Shown here in pieces: positions 16,529-24,336 of a stretch of 64,000 nucleotides of DNA. Where the stretch lies: NCBI RefSeq assembly GCF_007829875.1, contig NZ_VIWV01000001.1, forward strand, positions 558,001 through 622,000, given 5' to 3'. The position numbers were made by a program, and so were the translations under genes. The notes below the pieces were generated by a model. That model worked only from the letters and a program-made list of their open reading frames with translations, did not search any database and had not been told where the DNA came from. Positions within the stretch are counted from its first letter, which is position 1, and each line of letters opens with the position of its first letter. The stretch comes from Streptomyces capillispiralis (GTDB taxonomy: Bacteria; Actinomycetota; Actinomycetes; Streptomycetales; Streptomycetaceae).

Positions 16529-17257
16529 TCACCGGTCGCCGTCCGCGCGCTGCCGCTGCAGTGCCCGCGGGCAGGACGCGGCGGCCGCCTGGGAGAGCAG
16601 CACGTGCACGCGTTCGGTGAGCTGGCCGACGCTGTCGGCGGGCGCGTGGAACGGCAGCCGTACGTCGCCGCCGGCGCGGACGCGTTCGATGCGCAGGGTC
16701 AGCCCGTGGCGGTCGACGGCGAGCGGCTGGACGCGGACCGCGCCGTGCAGGCTGCCGGTGTCGACCAGGCGGGTCAGCCGTTCGATCGCGTCGGCGTGGC
16801 AGTCGGCGAGGTGGGTCAGCAGCCGGGCCTCGGCTCCCGCGAGCGGGTCGGGCTCGGCGGCGGCGAAGTCGTCGACGTCGACGACCACGGCGCCGGACGG
16901 CTGCCGCAGCACCACGCGCGTCGGCTGGAAAAGAAGGTGTCCGTCCTGGACGGAGAACCAGCCGGCGAGCCACAGCCGGGCACGGATCCGGTTGCGCACC
17001 GGCACGGGGGCGACGTCGGCGAACTCCAGCACGGCGGACGGCTCACCTCGGGGCGCGCAGATCGCGGCGGCGAGCAGGGCGCTGTCCTCGGGCACGTGCA
17101 GCAGCACCCGTCCGTCGTCGGTCACCGCGTGCGCGCCGACGAGCTCCTCGCGGGTGCCCTCCGCGGTCACCGCGCAGGACCACGCGGTGGCGAGCACCGA
17201 GCGGGCCCGCTCGGCCGCGCCGGGCGTGGCCGTCCAGCCGTGCGTGTCGTCACCCAT
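16529..17257 (-). CDS. DUF2470-domain protein, iron-regulated
   Basis: 242 residues, soluble. The C-terminal half (AEARLLTHLADCHADAIERL, then DRHGLTLRIERVRAGGDVRLPF) is the DUF2470 domain found in HugZ-type heme-utilisation proteins; the N-terminal half resembles the split-barrel fold of the same group. A near-consensus iron box lies 14 nt upstream of the start codon, so expression is almost certainly repressed by a DmdR/DtxR regulator when iron is plentiful. A role in heme or siderophore iron release is likely but inferred. Confidence 0.75.
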   Translation of the reverse strand: MGDDTHGWTATPGAAERARSVLATAWSCAVTAEGTREELVGAHAVTDDGRVLLHVPEDSALLAAAICAPRGEPSAVLEFADVAPVPVRNRIRARLWLAGWFSVQDGHLLFQPTRVVLRQPSGAVVVDVDDFAAAEPDPLAGAEARLLTHLADCHADAIERLTRLVDTGSLHGAVRVQPLAVDRHGLTLRIERVRAGGDVRLPFHAPADSVGQLTERVHVLLSQAAAASCPRALQRQRADGDR

Positions 17258-17270
17258 CCCGAACCTCCTC

Positions 17271-17289
17271 TTAGGTAAGCCTTGCCTAA
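17271..17289 (-). promoter_or_regulatory. Iron box (DmdR/DtxR operator)
   Basis: Read on the minus strand it is TTAGGCAAGGCTTACCTAA, a 19-bp palindrome very close to the actinobacterial consensus TTAGGTTAGGCTAACCTAA. It lies directly upstream of the DUF2470 gene. Confidence 0.85.
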
Positions 17290-17344
17290 CCTATCGAAGA
17301 TCGGGGTGTGCGCCAACCTGATGACGTGATCTTTACGAGACCTT

Positions 17345-17953
17345 TCAGGGCGTGAGCACGCCCAGCAGGGCGCGGGCGCACAGGTCGCGCACCTGCTCGC
17401 GCGTCAGCTCCGCGCCGCGCAGCCACTCCAGACAGACCGCGGTGGTGAACGCCAGCCAGCCGCGCACGGCGAGGCGGGTGTCCGGCCGGGTCCCGGAGAC
17501 CGGACCGAACTCGGGATCCGCGGCGAGCGCCGCCAAAATCTGCCGTTCCTGCGCGGCCAGGGCCCGCCGGTAGACCCGGCGCACCGCCTGGTCCCCCGCC
17601 GCGTCGGCCCGGTGGAAGGCCCGGTACCCGTGCGCGTGGGCCTCCACGTACTCCAGGTACGCGTCGAGACCCGCCGTGAGCTGTTCGCGCGCCGGGACCC
17701 CGGGGACCGCCGCCGTCATGCGCAGCATCCGCCCGCTCTCGCGCTCCACGACGGCCGCGAAGAAGTCCCGCTTGGTCGGGAAGTAGTGGTACAGCAGCCC
17801 GCGCGACACCCCGGCGATCTCCGCGACCTGCTCGATCCACACCTCGTCGTAGGGGCTCTCCGAGAACAGCCGCGCGCCCACCGACAGAAGCTGCTCCCGG
17901 CGCTCCTCGGTGCTGAGCCGGCGGCGCGTGCGCCCGCCCTGGTTCACGGCCAT
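17345..17953 (-). CDS. TetR-family regulator, divergent from the P450
   Basis: 202 residues. The N-terminal TetR helix-turn-helix is clear (LFSESPYDEVWIEQVAEIAG, then SRGLLYHYFPTKRDFFAAV, about residues 28-65). A helical ligand-binding domain follows. It is divergent from the BM3-like P450 gene with 109 bp between, containing two similar imperfect palindromes (17967-17981 and 18008-18023). This arrangement suggests a repressor relieved by a fatty acid or hydrophobic ligand, by analogy with BM3R1 of Bacillus megaterium, which is also a TetR protein. Confidence 0.9.
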   Translation of the reverse strand: MAVNQGGRTRRRLSTEERREQLLSVGARLFSESPYDEVWIEQVAEIAGVSRGLLYHYFPTKRDFFAAVVERESGRMLRMTAAVPGVPAREQLTAGLDAYLEYVEAHAHGYRAFHRADAAGDQAVRRVYRRALAAQERQILAALAADPEFGPVSGTRPDTRLAVRGWLAFTTAVCLEWLRGAELTREQVRDLCARALLGVLTP

Positions 17954-17966
17954 CCCCGCACTGTAC

Positions 17967-18023
17967 TTGACGTCGGTTCAACAGCCGGACCAGACTGAGC
18001 CGCGTTATTGAACTCGCGTACAA
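17967..18023. promoter_or_regulatory. Paired TetR operator candidates
   Basis: Site 1 (17967-17981) reads TTGAACCGACGTCAA on the minus strand; site 2 (18008-18023) reads TTGAACTCGCGTACAA on the plus strand. Both share TTGAAC and CGT-CAA halves and lie between divergent regulator and target. Confidence 0.45.
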
Positions 18024-18062
18024 CACGTCGCACTCGCTCGCCGGGTCGAAGGAGATCGCGTC

Positions 18063-19538
18063 ATGGCGGAGACGACGGCAAGGGCCGCACTGCCGAAGGG
18101 ATTTCGCAGCGCGGAGCTGGGCTGGCCCGCGCTGCACCGCATCCCGCACCCGCCGTACCGCCTGCCGCTGCTCGGCGACGTGCTCGGGGCGAGCAGGCGC
18201 ACGCCGCTGCAGGACTCGCTGAAGTACGCCCGCACGCTGGGGCCGATCTTCCGGCGCAACGCGTTCGGCAAGGAGTTCGTGTTCACCTGGGGCTCCCGGC
18301 TGGTCGCGGACCTGGCCGACGAGTCGCGGTTCGCCAAGCACGTGGGGCTGGGCGTGGCCAATCTGCGGCCGGTCGCCGGGGACGGGCTGTTCACCGCCTA
18401 CAACCACGAGCCGAACTGGCAGCTGGCGCACGACGTGCTGGCGCCCGGGTTCAGCCGGGAGGCGATGGCCGGCTACCACGCGATGATGCTGGCCGTGGCG
18501 GAGCGGCTGACGGAGCACTGGGACCGCGCGGCGGCCGGGGGCCGCCCGGTGGACGTGCCCGGGGACATGACCAAGCTGACGCTGGAGACGATCGCGCGCA
18601 CCGGGTTCGGGCACGACTTCGGGTCCTTCGAACGGCCGCGTCCGCACCCGTTCGTCACGGCGATGGTCGGCACCCTCACCTACGCCCAGCGGCTGAACAG
18701 CGTGCCCGCGCCCCTGACCCCGCTGCTGCTGCGCCGTGCGAGCCGCCGCAACGCGGCCGACATCGCCCGCCTCGACCACATCGTCGACGAGGTGGTGCGG
18801 ATCCGGCGCGCCGACGGCGGCGGGGACGGGGACCTGCTGGACCGGATGCTGGAGACCGCCCACCCGGAGACCGGCGAGCGGCTGTCGCCCGAGAACGTGC
18901 GGCGCCAGGTCATCACCTTCCTGGTGGCGGGACACGAGACCACCTCGGGCGCGCTCTCCTTCGCGCTGCACTACCTCGCCCGGTACCCCGAGGTCGCCGC
19001 CCGGGCCCGCGCCGAGGTGGACCGCGTGTGGGGCGACGCGGCGGCGCCCGGTTACGAGCAGGTCGCCCGGCTCCGTTACGTCCGCCGGGTCCTCGACGAG
19101 TCGCTGCGGCTGTGGCCGACCGCGCCCGCCTTCGCCCGGGAGGCCCGCGAGGACACGGTGCTGGCCGGGGAGCATCCCATGCGGCGCGGTGCCTGGACGC
19201 TGGTACTGACGCCGATGCTGCACCGGGACCCCGAGGTGTGGGGCCCGGACGCCGAGCGGTTCGACCCGGACCGCTTCGACGCGCGGGCGGTCCGGTCCCG
19301 TCCGGCGCACACCTTCAAGCCCTTCGGGACGGGGGCCCGGGCCTGCATCGGGCGGCAGTTCGCGCTGCACGAGGCGACCCTGGTGCTCGGGCTGCTGCTG
19401 CGCCGCTACGAGCTGCGGCCCGACGCCGACTACCGGCTGCGGGTGACCGAGCGGCTGACGCTGATGCCACAGGCCCTGCGGCTGTGGCCGGAGCGCCGGA
19501 CCGCCGCGCGGGTCCGGGCGGAACCGGGTCCCGTCTGA
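18063..19538 (+). CDS. Cytochrome P450, CYP102 (P450 BM3 heme domain)-like, without reductase
   Basis: 491 residues, ATG with AAGGAG 8 nt upstream. It follows the heme domain of P450 BM3 closely: GDGLFTAYNHEPNW around the substrate channel, AGHETTSGALSFAL in the I helix, DESLRLWPTAPAF (ExxR region) and FKPFGTGARACIGRQ with the heme cysteine at about residue 428. BM3-type enzymes hydroxylate fatty acids and normally carry a fused CPR-type reductase. Here the protein stops 63 residues after the cysteine, so it must use a separate redox partner, and none is encoded nearby. No membrane anchor. The divergent TetR gene is the likely regulator. Confidence 0.9.
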   Translation: MAETTARAALPKGFRSAELGWPALHRIPHPPYRLPLLGDVLGASRRTPLQDSLKYARTLGPIFRRNAFGKEFVFTWGSRLVADLADESRFAKHVGLGVANLRPVAGDGLFTAYNHEPNWQLAHDVLAPGFSREAMAGYHAMMLAVAERLTEHWDRAAAGGRPVDVPGDMTKLTLETIARTGFGHDFGSFERPRPHPFVTAMVGTLTYAQRLNSVPAPLTPLLLRRASRRNAADIARLDHIVDEVVRIRRADGGGDGDLLDRMLETAHPETGERLSPENVRRQVITFLVAGHETTSGALSFALHYLARYPEVAARARAEVDRVWGDAAAPGYEQVARLRYVRRVLDESLRLWPTAPAFAREAREDTVLAGEHPMRRGAWTLVLTPMLHRDPEVWGPDAERFDPDRFDARAVRSRPAHTFKPFGTGARACIGRQFALHEATLVLGLLLRRYELRPDADYRLRVTERLTLMPQALRLWPERRTAARVRAEPGPV

Positions 19539-19563
19539 ACCCGCGCGGCGGCGCCGGGTGCGA

Positions 19564-20460
19564 TCAGTTCTCCGGTGCCTCCAGACGGGCGAGGCGCTCG
19601 GGGTCGGCCAGGATGTACATGCCGGTGATGCGGCCGTCGGTGACGGTGACGGACATGACCGACCGGATGGTGCCGTCCACCACGCTGAGCAGGCCCGGCT
19701 CGCCGTTGACCAGGACCACCCGGGCCACCGCGGTGTAGTGGGCGAACATGAGCGCCGACTCGGCCACCGCCCGCGCACCCCGCAGCGTCTTGGACACCGC
19801 CGCGCCGCGGACCAGGGCGCCCGCGTCGGCCCGCAGCACCACGTCGGGATGGAGCACGGCGACCAGCGCCTCGAAGTCACCGCCGCGCGCGGCGGCCATG
19901 AAGGCGTCGAGGGCCTGCCTCTGCCGTCCGGGGTCGGGCTCGGTCGGCGGGGTCGCGTCCCGCACCCGGCGACGGGCCCGGCTGGCGAGCTGCCGGGTCG
20001 CGGCCGCGCTGCGCTCCACGACCGGGGCTATGTCGTCGAACGGCACGGCGAACATGTCGTGCAGGACGAACGCCAGCCGCTCGTCCGGTTCCAGCCGCTC
20101 CATGACCACCAGCAGGGCCACGCCCACCGAGTCGGTGCGCAGCGCCTCCTGCTCGGGGTCGGCCTGGGTCAGGGGGCGGATCACCGGGTCCGGTACGAAG
20201 GTCTCGTCCATCGGCTGCTCCCGGCGCGCGGTGCGCGAGCGCAGCAGGTCGAGACAGATCCGGCCGGTCACCGTGGTCAGCCAGCCGCCGAGGTTGTCGA
20301 CGGCGCCGGTGTCGGTGCGGCCCAGTCTCAGCCAGGTCTCCTGGACGGCGTCCTCCGCCTCGGCCAGTGAGCCGAGCATGCGGTAGGCGACCGCCCTGAG
20401 GTGGCCGCGGTGCTCCTCGAAGCGTCGCGCCAGCAGTTCCCCGCTGTCGTCCGCGGGCAT
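19564..20460 (-). CDS. sigJ: ECF41-type RNA polymerase sigma factor with SnoaL-like C-terminal domain
   Basis: 298 residues. Region 2 (FEEHRGHLRAVAYRMLGSLAEA, DAVQETWLRL) and region 4 (LEPDERLAFVLHDMFAVPFDDIAP) are followed by a SnoaL-like domain of about 120 residues ending in YILADPERL, the position of the ECF41 NPDKL motif. In this class the C-terminal domain replaces a separate anti-sigma factor. The start ATG overlaps the stop codon of the upstream PIG-L deacetylase gene (TGATG), so the two are translationally coupled. The COMD-type oxidoreductase usually beside ECF41 genes is absent. The symbol is by family analogy. Confidence 0.85.
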   Translation of the reverse strand: MPADDSGELLARRFEEHRGHLRAVAYRMLGSLAEAEDAVQETWLRLGRTDTGAVDNLGGWLTTVTGRICLDLLRSRTARREQPMDETFVPDPVIRPLTQADPEQEALRTDSVGVALLVVMERLEPDERLAFVLHDMFAVPFDDIAPVVERSAAATRQLASRARRRVRDATPPTEPDPGRQRQALDAFMAAARGGDFEALVAVLHPDVVLRADAGALVRGAAVSKTLRGARAVAESALMFAHYTAVARVVLVNGEPGLLSVVDGTIRSVMSVTVTDGRITGMYILADPERLARLEAPEN

Positions 20461-21203
20461 CACCGGGGGAACACCTCGAAGGCGACCGCGGGCCGGCCGC
20501 CGAACCGTCGTCCCGTCTCCTCGGCGGTCCGGGTCAGGAAGCCGCGGGCGTAGGTCTCCGGGTCCTCGTCGGTCAACGCCTCGATGTACGCGCGGTGTTC
20601 GAGCAGGGAACGCACCGCGCGCTCCAGCCCGTCCGTCGCGTCCACGGCGTGGGTGGGGGTGCTGGAGCCGGCGACGGCCACCCAGCGGACCCCGTCCCAC
20701 GGTTCGAGGCCCTGCTCGGCCAGTTCCGGGAAGATCCACCGGTTGCCGGCGTCACCGGCCGCGTCGAGCGTGGCCCGCCCCACCGCCACGTGGTCCGGGG
20801 TGTTCCAGTAGGTGCCGCCCCAGCTGTCCCGGTGGTTGAGGGTGATCACCAGTTCTGGCCGGTACCGGCGGACGGCGGCGGCGATGTCCCGGCGCAGCGC
20901 GGGGCCGTACTCGACGACTCCGTCCCGGTGGTCGAGGAAGTCGACCCGCGACACGCCGACCACGGCCGCGCTCGCCCGCTGCTCCCGCTCCCGCAGCGGG
21001 CCGCACCGCGCCGGCTCCAGGGTGTCGATGCCCGCCTCGCCACGGGTGGCGAGGACGTAGACGACCTCGCGTCCGGCGTCGGTCCAGGACGCGACGGCCG
21101 CGGAGCATCCGTACTCGAGGTCGTCCGGATGGGCGACCACGGCCAGGGCGCGCTGCCAGTCGCCGGGCATGGGGTCGAGTTGACGGGTCGTCGGCTCGGT
21201 CAT
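20460..21203 (-). CDS. PIG-L family N-acetylglucosaminyl deacetylase-like metallohydrolase
   Basis: 247 residues. The metal site is formed by AHPDDLEYG near residue 24 and a distal His in TPDHVAVG; the Asp of HPDD is the catalytic base in this family. NHRDSWGGTYWNTPDH is characteristic of actinobacterial members, which include the mycothiol enzymes MshB and Mca. The neighbours do not match the mshB locus, so the substrate is an unidentified N-acylated sugar or conjugate. It overlaps the sigma factor gene by one codon position; both probably form one transcription unit. Confidence 0.85.
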   Translation of the reverse strand: MTEPTTRQLDPMPGDWQRALAVVAHPDDLEYGCSAAVASWTDAGREVVYVLATRGEAGIDTLEPARCGPLREREQRASAAVVGVSRVDFLDHRDGVVEYGPALRRDIAAAVRRYRPELVITLNHRDSWGGTYWNTPDHVAVGRATLDAAGDAGNRWIFPELAEQGLEPWDGVRWVAVAGSSTPTHAVDATDGLERAVRSLLEHRAYIEALTDEDPETYARGFLTRTAEETGRRFGGRPAVAFEVFPR

Positions 21204-21259
21204 GCCCGCAGACTAACCCCCGGCACCGACATCCCACCGGGCGGTGCGCGCGCCCGCGC

Positions 21260-22561
21260 TCACGCCTCGTCGCGGGCCAGGGCGAGCAGCCGGTCCAGGA
21301 CACGGGGGCCGCCGGCCCGCACCCCGTCGTGCTCGAACTCGTCGGTGACCCAGGTGCGCAGGCCGCGGATCGCGCGGGCCGTCTCCAGGGAGTGGGCCGT
21401 GTCGACGTACATGTCGTCGTGGTAGACGGCGGCCGCGACCGGGACCTCGTTGGCGGCGAGGCGTGCCGGGTCGTACAGGGGCGTCCAGTCGGTGCGGGCG
21501 GCGAGCAGTGCGGCCGTCTCGCGCAGCGGGCGCAGCGCGGGGTCGCAGTCGAACATCCACGGGTGGACGCTCTCGCCGGTGAACAGCAGCGGCTCGTCGC
21601 CGGCGAGCGTCTTGGCCGCGTCGAACCGCGGGAACTCGGCGCGCACGCGTTCGGCGGACCAGTCGGTGGGCCGGGCGTCCTGGCCGTAGATCGCCTCGTG
21701 GACGAGCGCGTACAGGGGGTGGCCGGCGTACGACAGCAGGCCCTGCGCCTCCTCCTGGAAGGCGTCGGAGAGCGCTGGGCCCGCCGGGGTGCGGACGAAG
21801 GCGTCCTCCAGGAGGTAGTGCAGCCGGTGGCTGCCCTCGCTGCCGCCGAGCAGGATGCCGAGGGACTGGAACGCCTCGACGGTGAACCGGTAGCCGTTGG
21901 GGAGGACGACGTCGTGGGTGAGGAGGTGGTCGGCGATGCGGCGGGCGCGTTCGACGTCCTGCGGGTAGCGGGCGTAGTGCGCGGCGACCTTGCGTTCGAT
22001 GCGCGGGTAGGCGGCGCGGTAGACGTCGTCGGCGTGGGCGTGCAGGGAGGGCAGTCCGCCGGTGACGAGCGCGGTGTCCAGGCCCTCGGGGGCGAGGGAC
22101 AGGTAGGCGACGGTGCAGAAGCCGCCGAAGCTCTGGCCGAGCACGGTCCAGGGGGCGCCGCCGGTCACCTCGGGGCGGATGGCCTCGCAGTCCCGCACGA
22201 TCGCGTCGGCGCGGAAGCGGGTCAGGTAGTCGGCCTGTTCGGCCGGGCCGCCGCGCAGCGGGAGGGTCTGCCGGTTCGCCGGGGTGGAGGCGCCGGTGCC
22301 GCGCTGGTCGAGCAGGAGGACCCGGTACTCCTCGACCGCCCGGCCGAGCCAGGCCTGCTTGCCGAGGAAACGGTTCGCCCCGAAGCCGGGGCCGCCCTGG
22401 AGGTAGAGCAGCCAGGGCAGGTCCTGGCCGGCCTTGTCACGGGCGACGACCTCGCGCGCGTACAGCTCGATCGTCTCCCCCGAGGGGTCGTCGTGGTCGA
22501 GGGGCACGGTGAACCGGCGGTCGGTGAGGACCAGTCCGGGCTGACGGTAGCTGACGGTCAA
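21260..22561 (-). CDS. Alpha/beta hydrolase, proline iminopeptidase-like (peptidase S33)
   Basis: 433 residues, no signal peptide, so cytoplasmic. Motifs in order: LLYLQGGPGFGANR (oxyanion region, QGGPG for the usual HGGPG), LLDQRGTGAS, the nucleophile elbow GQSFGGF, and near the C-terminus Asp in VYHDDMYVD and His in FEHDGV to complete the triad. Length and a helical cap of about 200 residues match S33 prolyl aminopeptidases of Streptomyces. It cleaves N-terminal residues, preferably Pro, from short peptides. No operon partner is evident. Confidence 0.85.
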   Translation of the reverse strand: MTVSYRQPGLVLTDRRFTVPLDHDDPSGETIELYAREVVARDKAGQDLPWLLYLQGGPGFGANRFLGKQAWLGRAVEEYRVLLLDQRGTGASTPANRQTLPLRGGPAEQADYLTRFRADAIVRDCEAIRPEVTGGAPWTVLGQSFGGFCTVAYLSLAPEGLDTALVTGGLPSLHAHADDVYRAAYPRIERKVAAHYARYPQDVERARRIADHLLTHDVVLPNGYRFTVEAFQSLGILLGGSEGSHRLHYLLEDAFVRTPAGPALSDAFQEEAQGLLSYAGHPLYALVHEAIYGQDARPTDWSAERVRAEFPRFDAAKTLAGDEPLLFTGESVHPWMFDCDPALRPLRETAALLAARTDWTPLYDPARLAANEVPVAAAVYHDDMYVDTAHSLETARAIRGLRTWVTDEFEHDGVRAGGPRVLDRLLALARDEA

Positions 22562-22662
22562 CGGGGCTCCTGGGACGAACGGATTGTCGGACCGTGACCC
22601 AGTTCAGCACATGTTCGTCCGGCCAACGAGGCCGGGATCATGAAAATCTTGCTGAACGCCGG

Positions 22663-23688
22663 TCAGCGGGCCGCGAGGCTGGACCGCCGTACCACCAGTT
22701 CCGGGCGCAGGACGACCCGCCGGTGCTCGTGCGGCTTGGCGGCGCTCTCGCTCTCGGTCTCCTCCAGCAGCAGTTCCGCCGCCAGGGCTCCCATGGTGAC
22801 GGCGGGCTGCCGCACCGAGGTGAGGGGGACCGCCGCGGCGGCGGCGAACTCGATGTCGTCGTAGCCGACGATCGCCAGGTCGTCGGGGACGCCGACGCCG
22901 GCCGCGTACATCGCCTGGAGCACGCCGAGGGCGAGCAGGTCGTTGGCGCAGAACACGGCGGTGGGGCGGTCGGCGAGGCCGAGCAGGCGGGCCCCCGCGT
23001 CGCGGCCGGCGGCCACGTCGAGCCGTTCGGTGGGCAGCTCGCGCAGGCGGTCCGGTCCCAGCCCGGCCTCGGCGAGGGCGTTGAGGGCGCCGGTGCGGCG
23101 GTCCCGGACCTGGTTCAGTCCGGGCGGGCCGCAGACGTAGGCGATGGAGCGGTGCCCGGCATCGACGAGGTGGCGCACCGCCAGCGCGCCGCCGGCCACG
23201 TCGTCCACGGAGACCGAGCACTCGGTGGTGCCCTCGGCGACCCGGTCGACCAGGACGAAGGGGATGCCGTGCCGGCGGAACGCCTCGATGTTGCGGCCGG
23301 TGGCGTCCGCCGGGGTGAGCAGCACGCCCCGCACCCGCTGTTCGGCGAAGAGGGACAGGTACTCGGCCTCCTCGCCCGGGTTCTGGGCGCTGTTGCAGAC
23401 CATCACGCCGAGCCCGGCCTCGCGGGCGGCGCGCTCGGCGCCGCGCGCGACGTCGACGAAGAAGGGGTTGCCCATGTCCAGCACGAGCAGCCCCATGATG
23501 CGGCTGCGGCCCGCGCGCAGTTGCCGCGCCGACTCGCTGCGGACGTAGCCGAGCCGGTCTATGGCGGACAGCACCCGTGCCCGGGTCTCGGCGGCGACCG
23601 TGTCCGGGCGGTTGATCACGTTGGAGACCGTGCCGACGGAGACTCCGGCGACGCGGGCGACGTCCTTGATACCCACCGACTGGGCCAT
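22663..23688 (-). CDS. LacI-family regulator, probable rhamnose repressor
   Basis: 341 residues. The LacI helix-turn-helix opens at residue 6 (IKDVARVAGVSVGTVSNVIN, then the hinge ESARQLRAGRSR), followed by the periplasmic-binding-protein-like effector domain (GLLVLDMGNPFFVDV, RHGIPFVLVDRV, AIVGYDDIEFAAA). The hinge and recognition helix are those of a regulator binding a CG-centred palindrome. It is encoded next to rhaM and the RhaSQPT importer, and LacI-type palindromes of one kind lie in front of four rhamnose-associated promoters, so it is the best candidate for their common repressor. No copy of the palindrome lies before its own gene. Confidence 0.85.
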   Translation of the reverse strand: MAQSVGIKDVARVAGVSVGTVSNVINRPDTVAAETRARVLSAIDRLGYVRSESARQLRAGRSRIMGLLVLDMGNPFFVDVARGAERAAREAGLGVMVCNSAQNPGEEAEYLSLFAEQRVRGVLLTPADATGRNIEAFRRHGIPFVLVDRVAEGTTECSVSVDDVAGGALAVRHLVDAGHRSIAYVCGPPGLNQVRDRRTGALNALAEAGLGPDRLRELPTERLDVAAGRDAGARLLGLADRPTAVFCANDLLALGVLQAMYAAGVGVPDDLAIVGYDDIEFAAAAAVPLTSVRQPAVTMGALAAELLLEETESESAAKPHEHRRVVLRPELVVRRSSLAAR

Positions 23689-23734
23689 CGGGCAGGGACC
23701 TCCTGATAGACGGGTGGGGCGGCGCGGCGGGCCA

Positions 23735-23971
23735 TCACATTACCGGTACGGCCGCCCCCGGAGCGGTCACGGTCGGGCAGGCGGACGGAAGTCGACCACG
23801 TGCAGGGGTGAGGGTGTCGTACCGGTGGGCGATCGCCCGGCTGTCGAGGGTGGTGCGGCCGGTGCGGGTGACCGACGGGCCGGGGGCGGCGGCCCGCGCG
23901 GTGCCGGTGGCGAGGGCGGGTGCCGCGAGGGTGCCGAGGAGTGCTCCGGTCAGCAGAGTGCGTCGTCTCAT
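23735..23971 (-). pseudogene. Truncated Tat-signal protein downstream of rhaM
   Basis: 78 residues: a clear signal peptide (MRRRTLLTGALLGTLAAPA, cleavage after ARAAA) followed by only about 50 residues with no domain. It starts 13 nt after rhaM in the same direction, as an operon member would. The short mature part suggests the surviving 5' end of a secreted enzyme gene whose remainder has been deleted. A genuine small secreted protein cannot be excluded. Confidence 0.4.
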
Positions 23972-23984
23972 CTCGGGCTCCGGG

Positions 23985-24305
23985 TCAGGCGAGGTGGAAG
24001 ACCTCGGTCAGCGGTTTCATCGCCTCGTCGGGCCGGGAGCCGTCGAGGGCCTCGAAGAAGGGCGCCATCTCGGCCTGCCAGCGGGCGTTGACGTCGGTGG
24101 CCTCCATGCCGGCCTTGGCGGCCTCGAAGTCCTCGGTCTCCAGGTAGCCGACGAGCAGGCCGTCGTCGCGCAGGAAGAGGGAGTAGTTGTGCCAGCCGGT
24201 GGCCGAGAGCGCCTCGCGCATCTCGGGCCACACGGCGGCATGGCGTGCGCGGTACTCGGCGATCCGGTCCTGTCGGACCTTGAGCAGGAAACAGACGCGT
24301 TGCAT
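23985..24305 (-). CDS. rhaM: L-rhamnose mutarotase
   Basis: 106 residues, the normal RhaM length. It interconverts alpha and beta anomers of L-rhamnose so that the isomerase receives its preferred form. YRARHAAVWPEM places Tyr18 and His22 at the positions used by the Escherichia coli enzyme, and the dimer strand GWHNYSLFLR is conserved. It lies 31 nt downstream of the substrate-binding protein gene, last intact gene of the importer operon. Confidence 0.92.
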   Translation of the reverse strand: MQRVCFLLKVRQDRIAEYRARHAAVWPEMREALSATGWHNYSLFLRDDGLLVGYLETEDFEAAKAGMEATDVNARWQAEMAPFFEALDGSRPDEAMKPLTEVFHLA

Positions 24306-24336
24306 GAGGTACCGCTCCTCGTGGGGGGAGGTGGGA

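Noticed and set aside
16173..17321. A 382-residue lactonase-like protein
   Set aside because: Only the first 108 codons resemble the family; the rest is antisense to the DUF2470 gene with its iron box.
18063..19538. Part of a secondary-metabolite gene cluster
   Set aside because: No PKS, NRPS, terpene or other core biosynthetic gene adjoins the P450.
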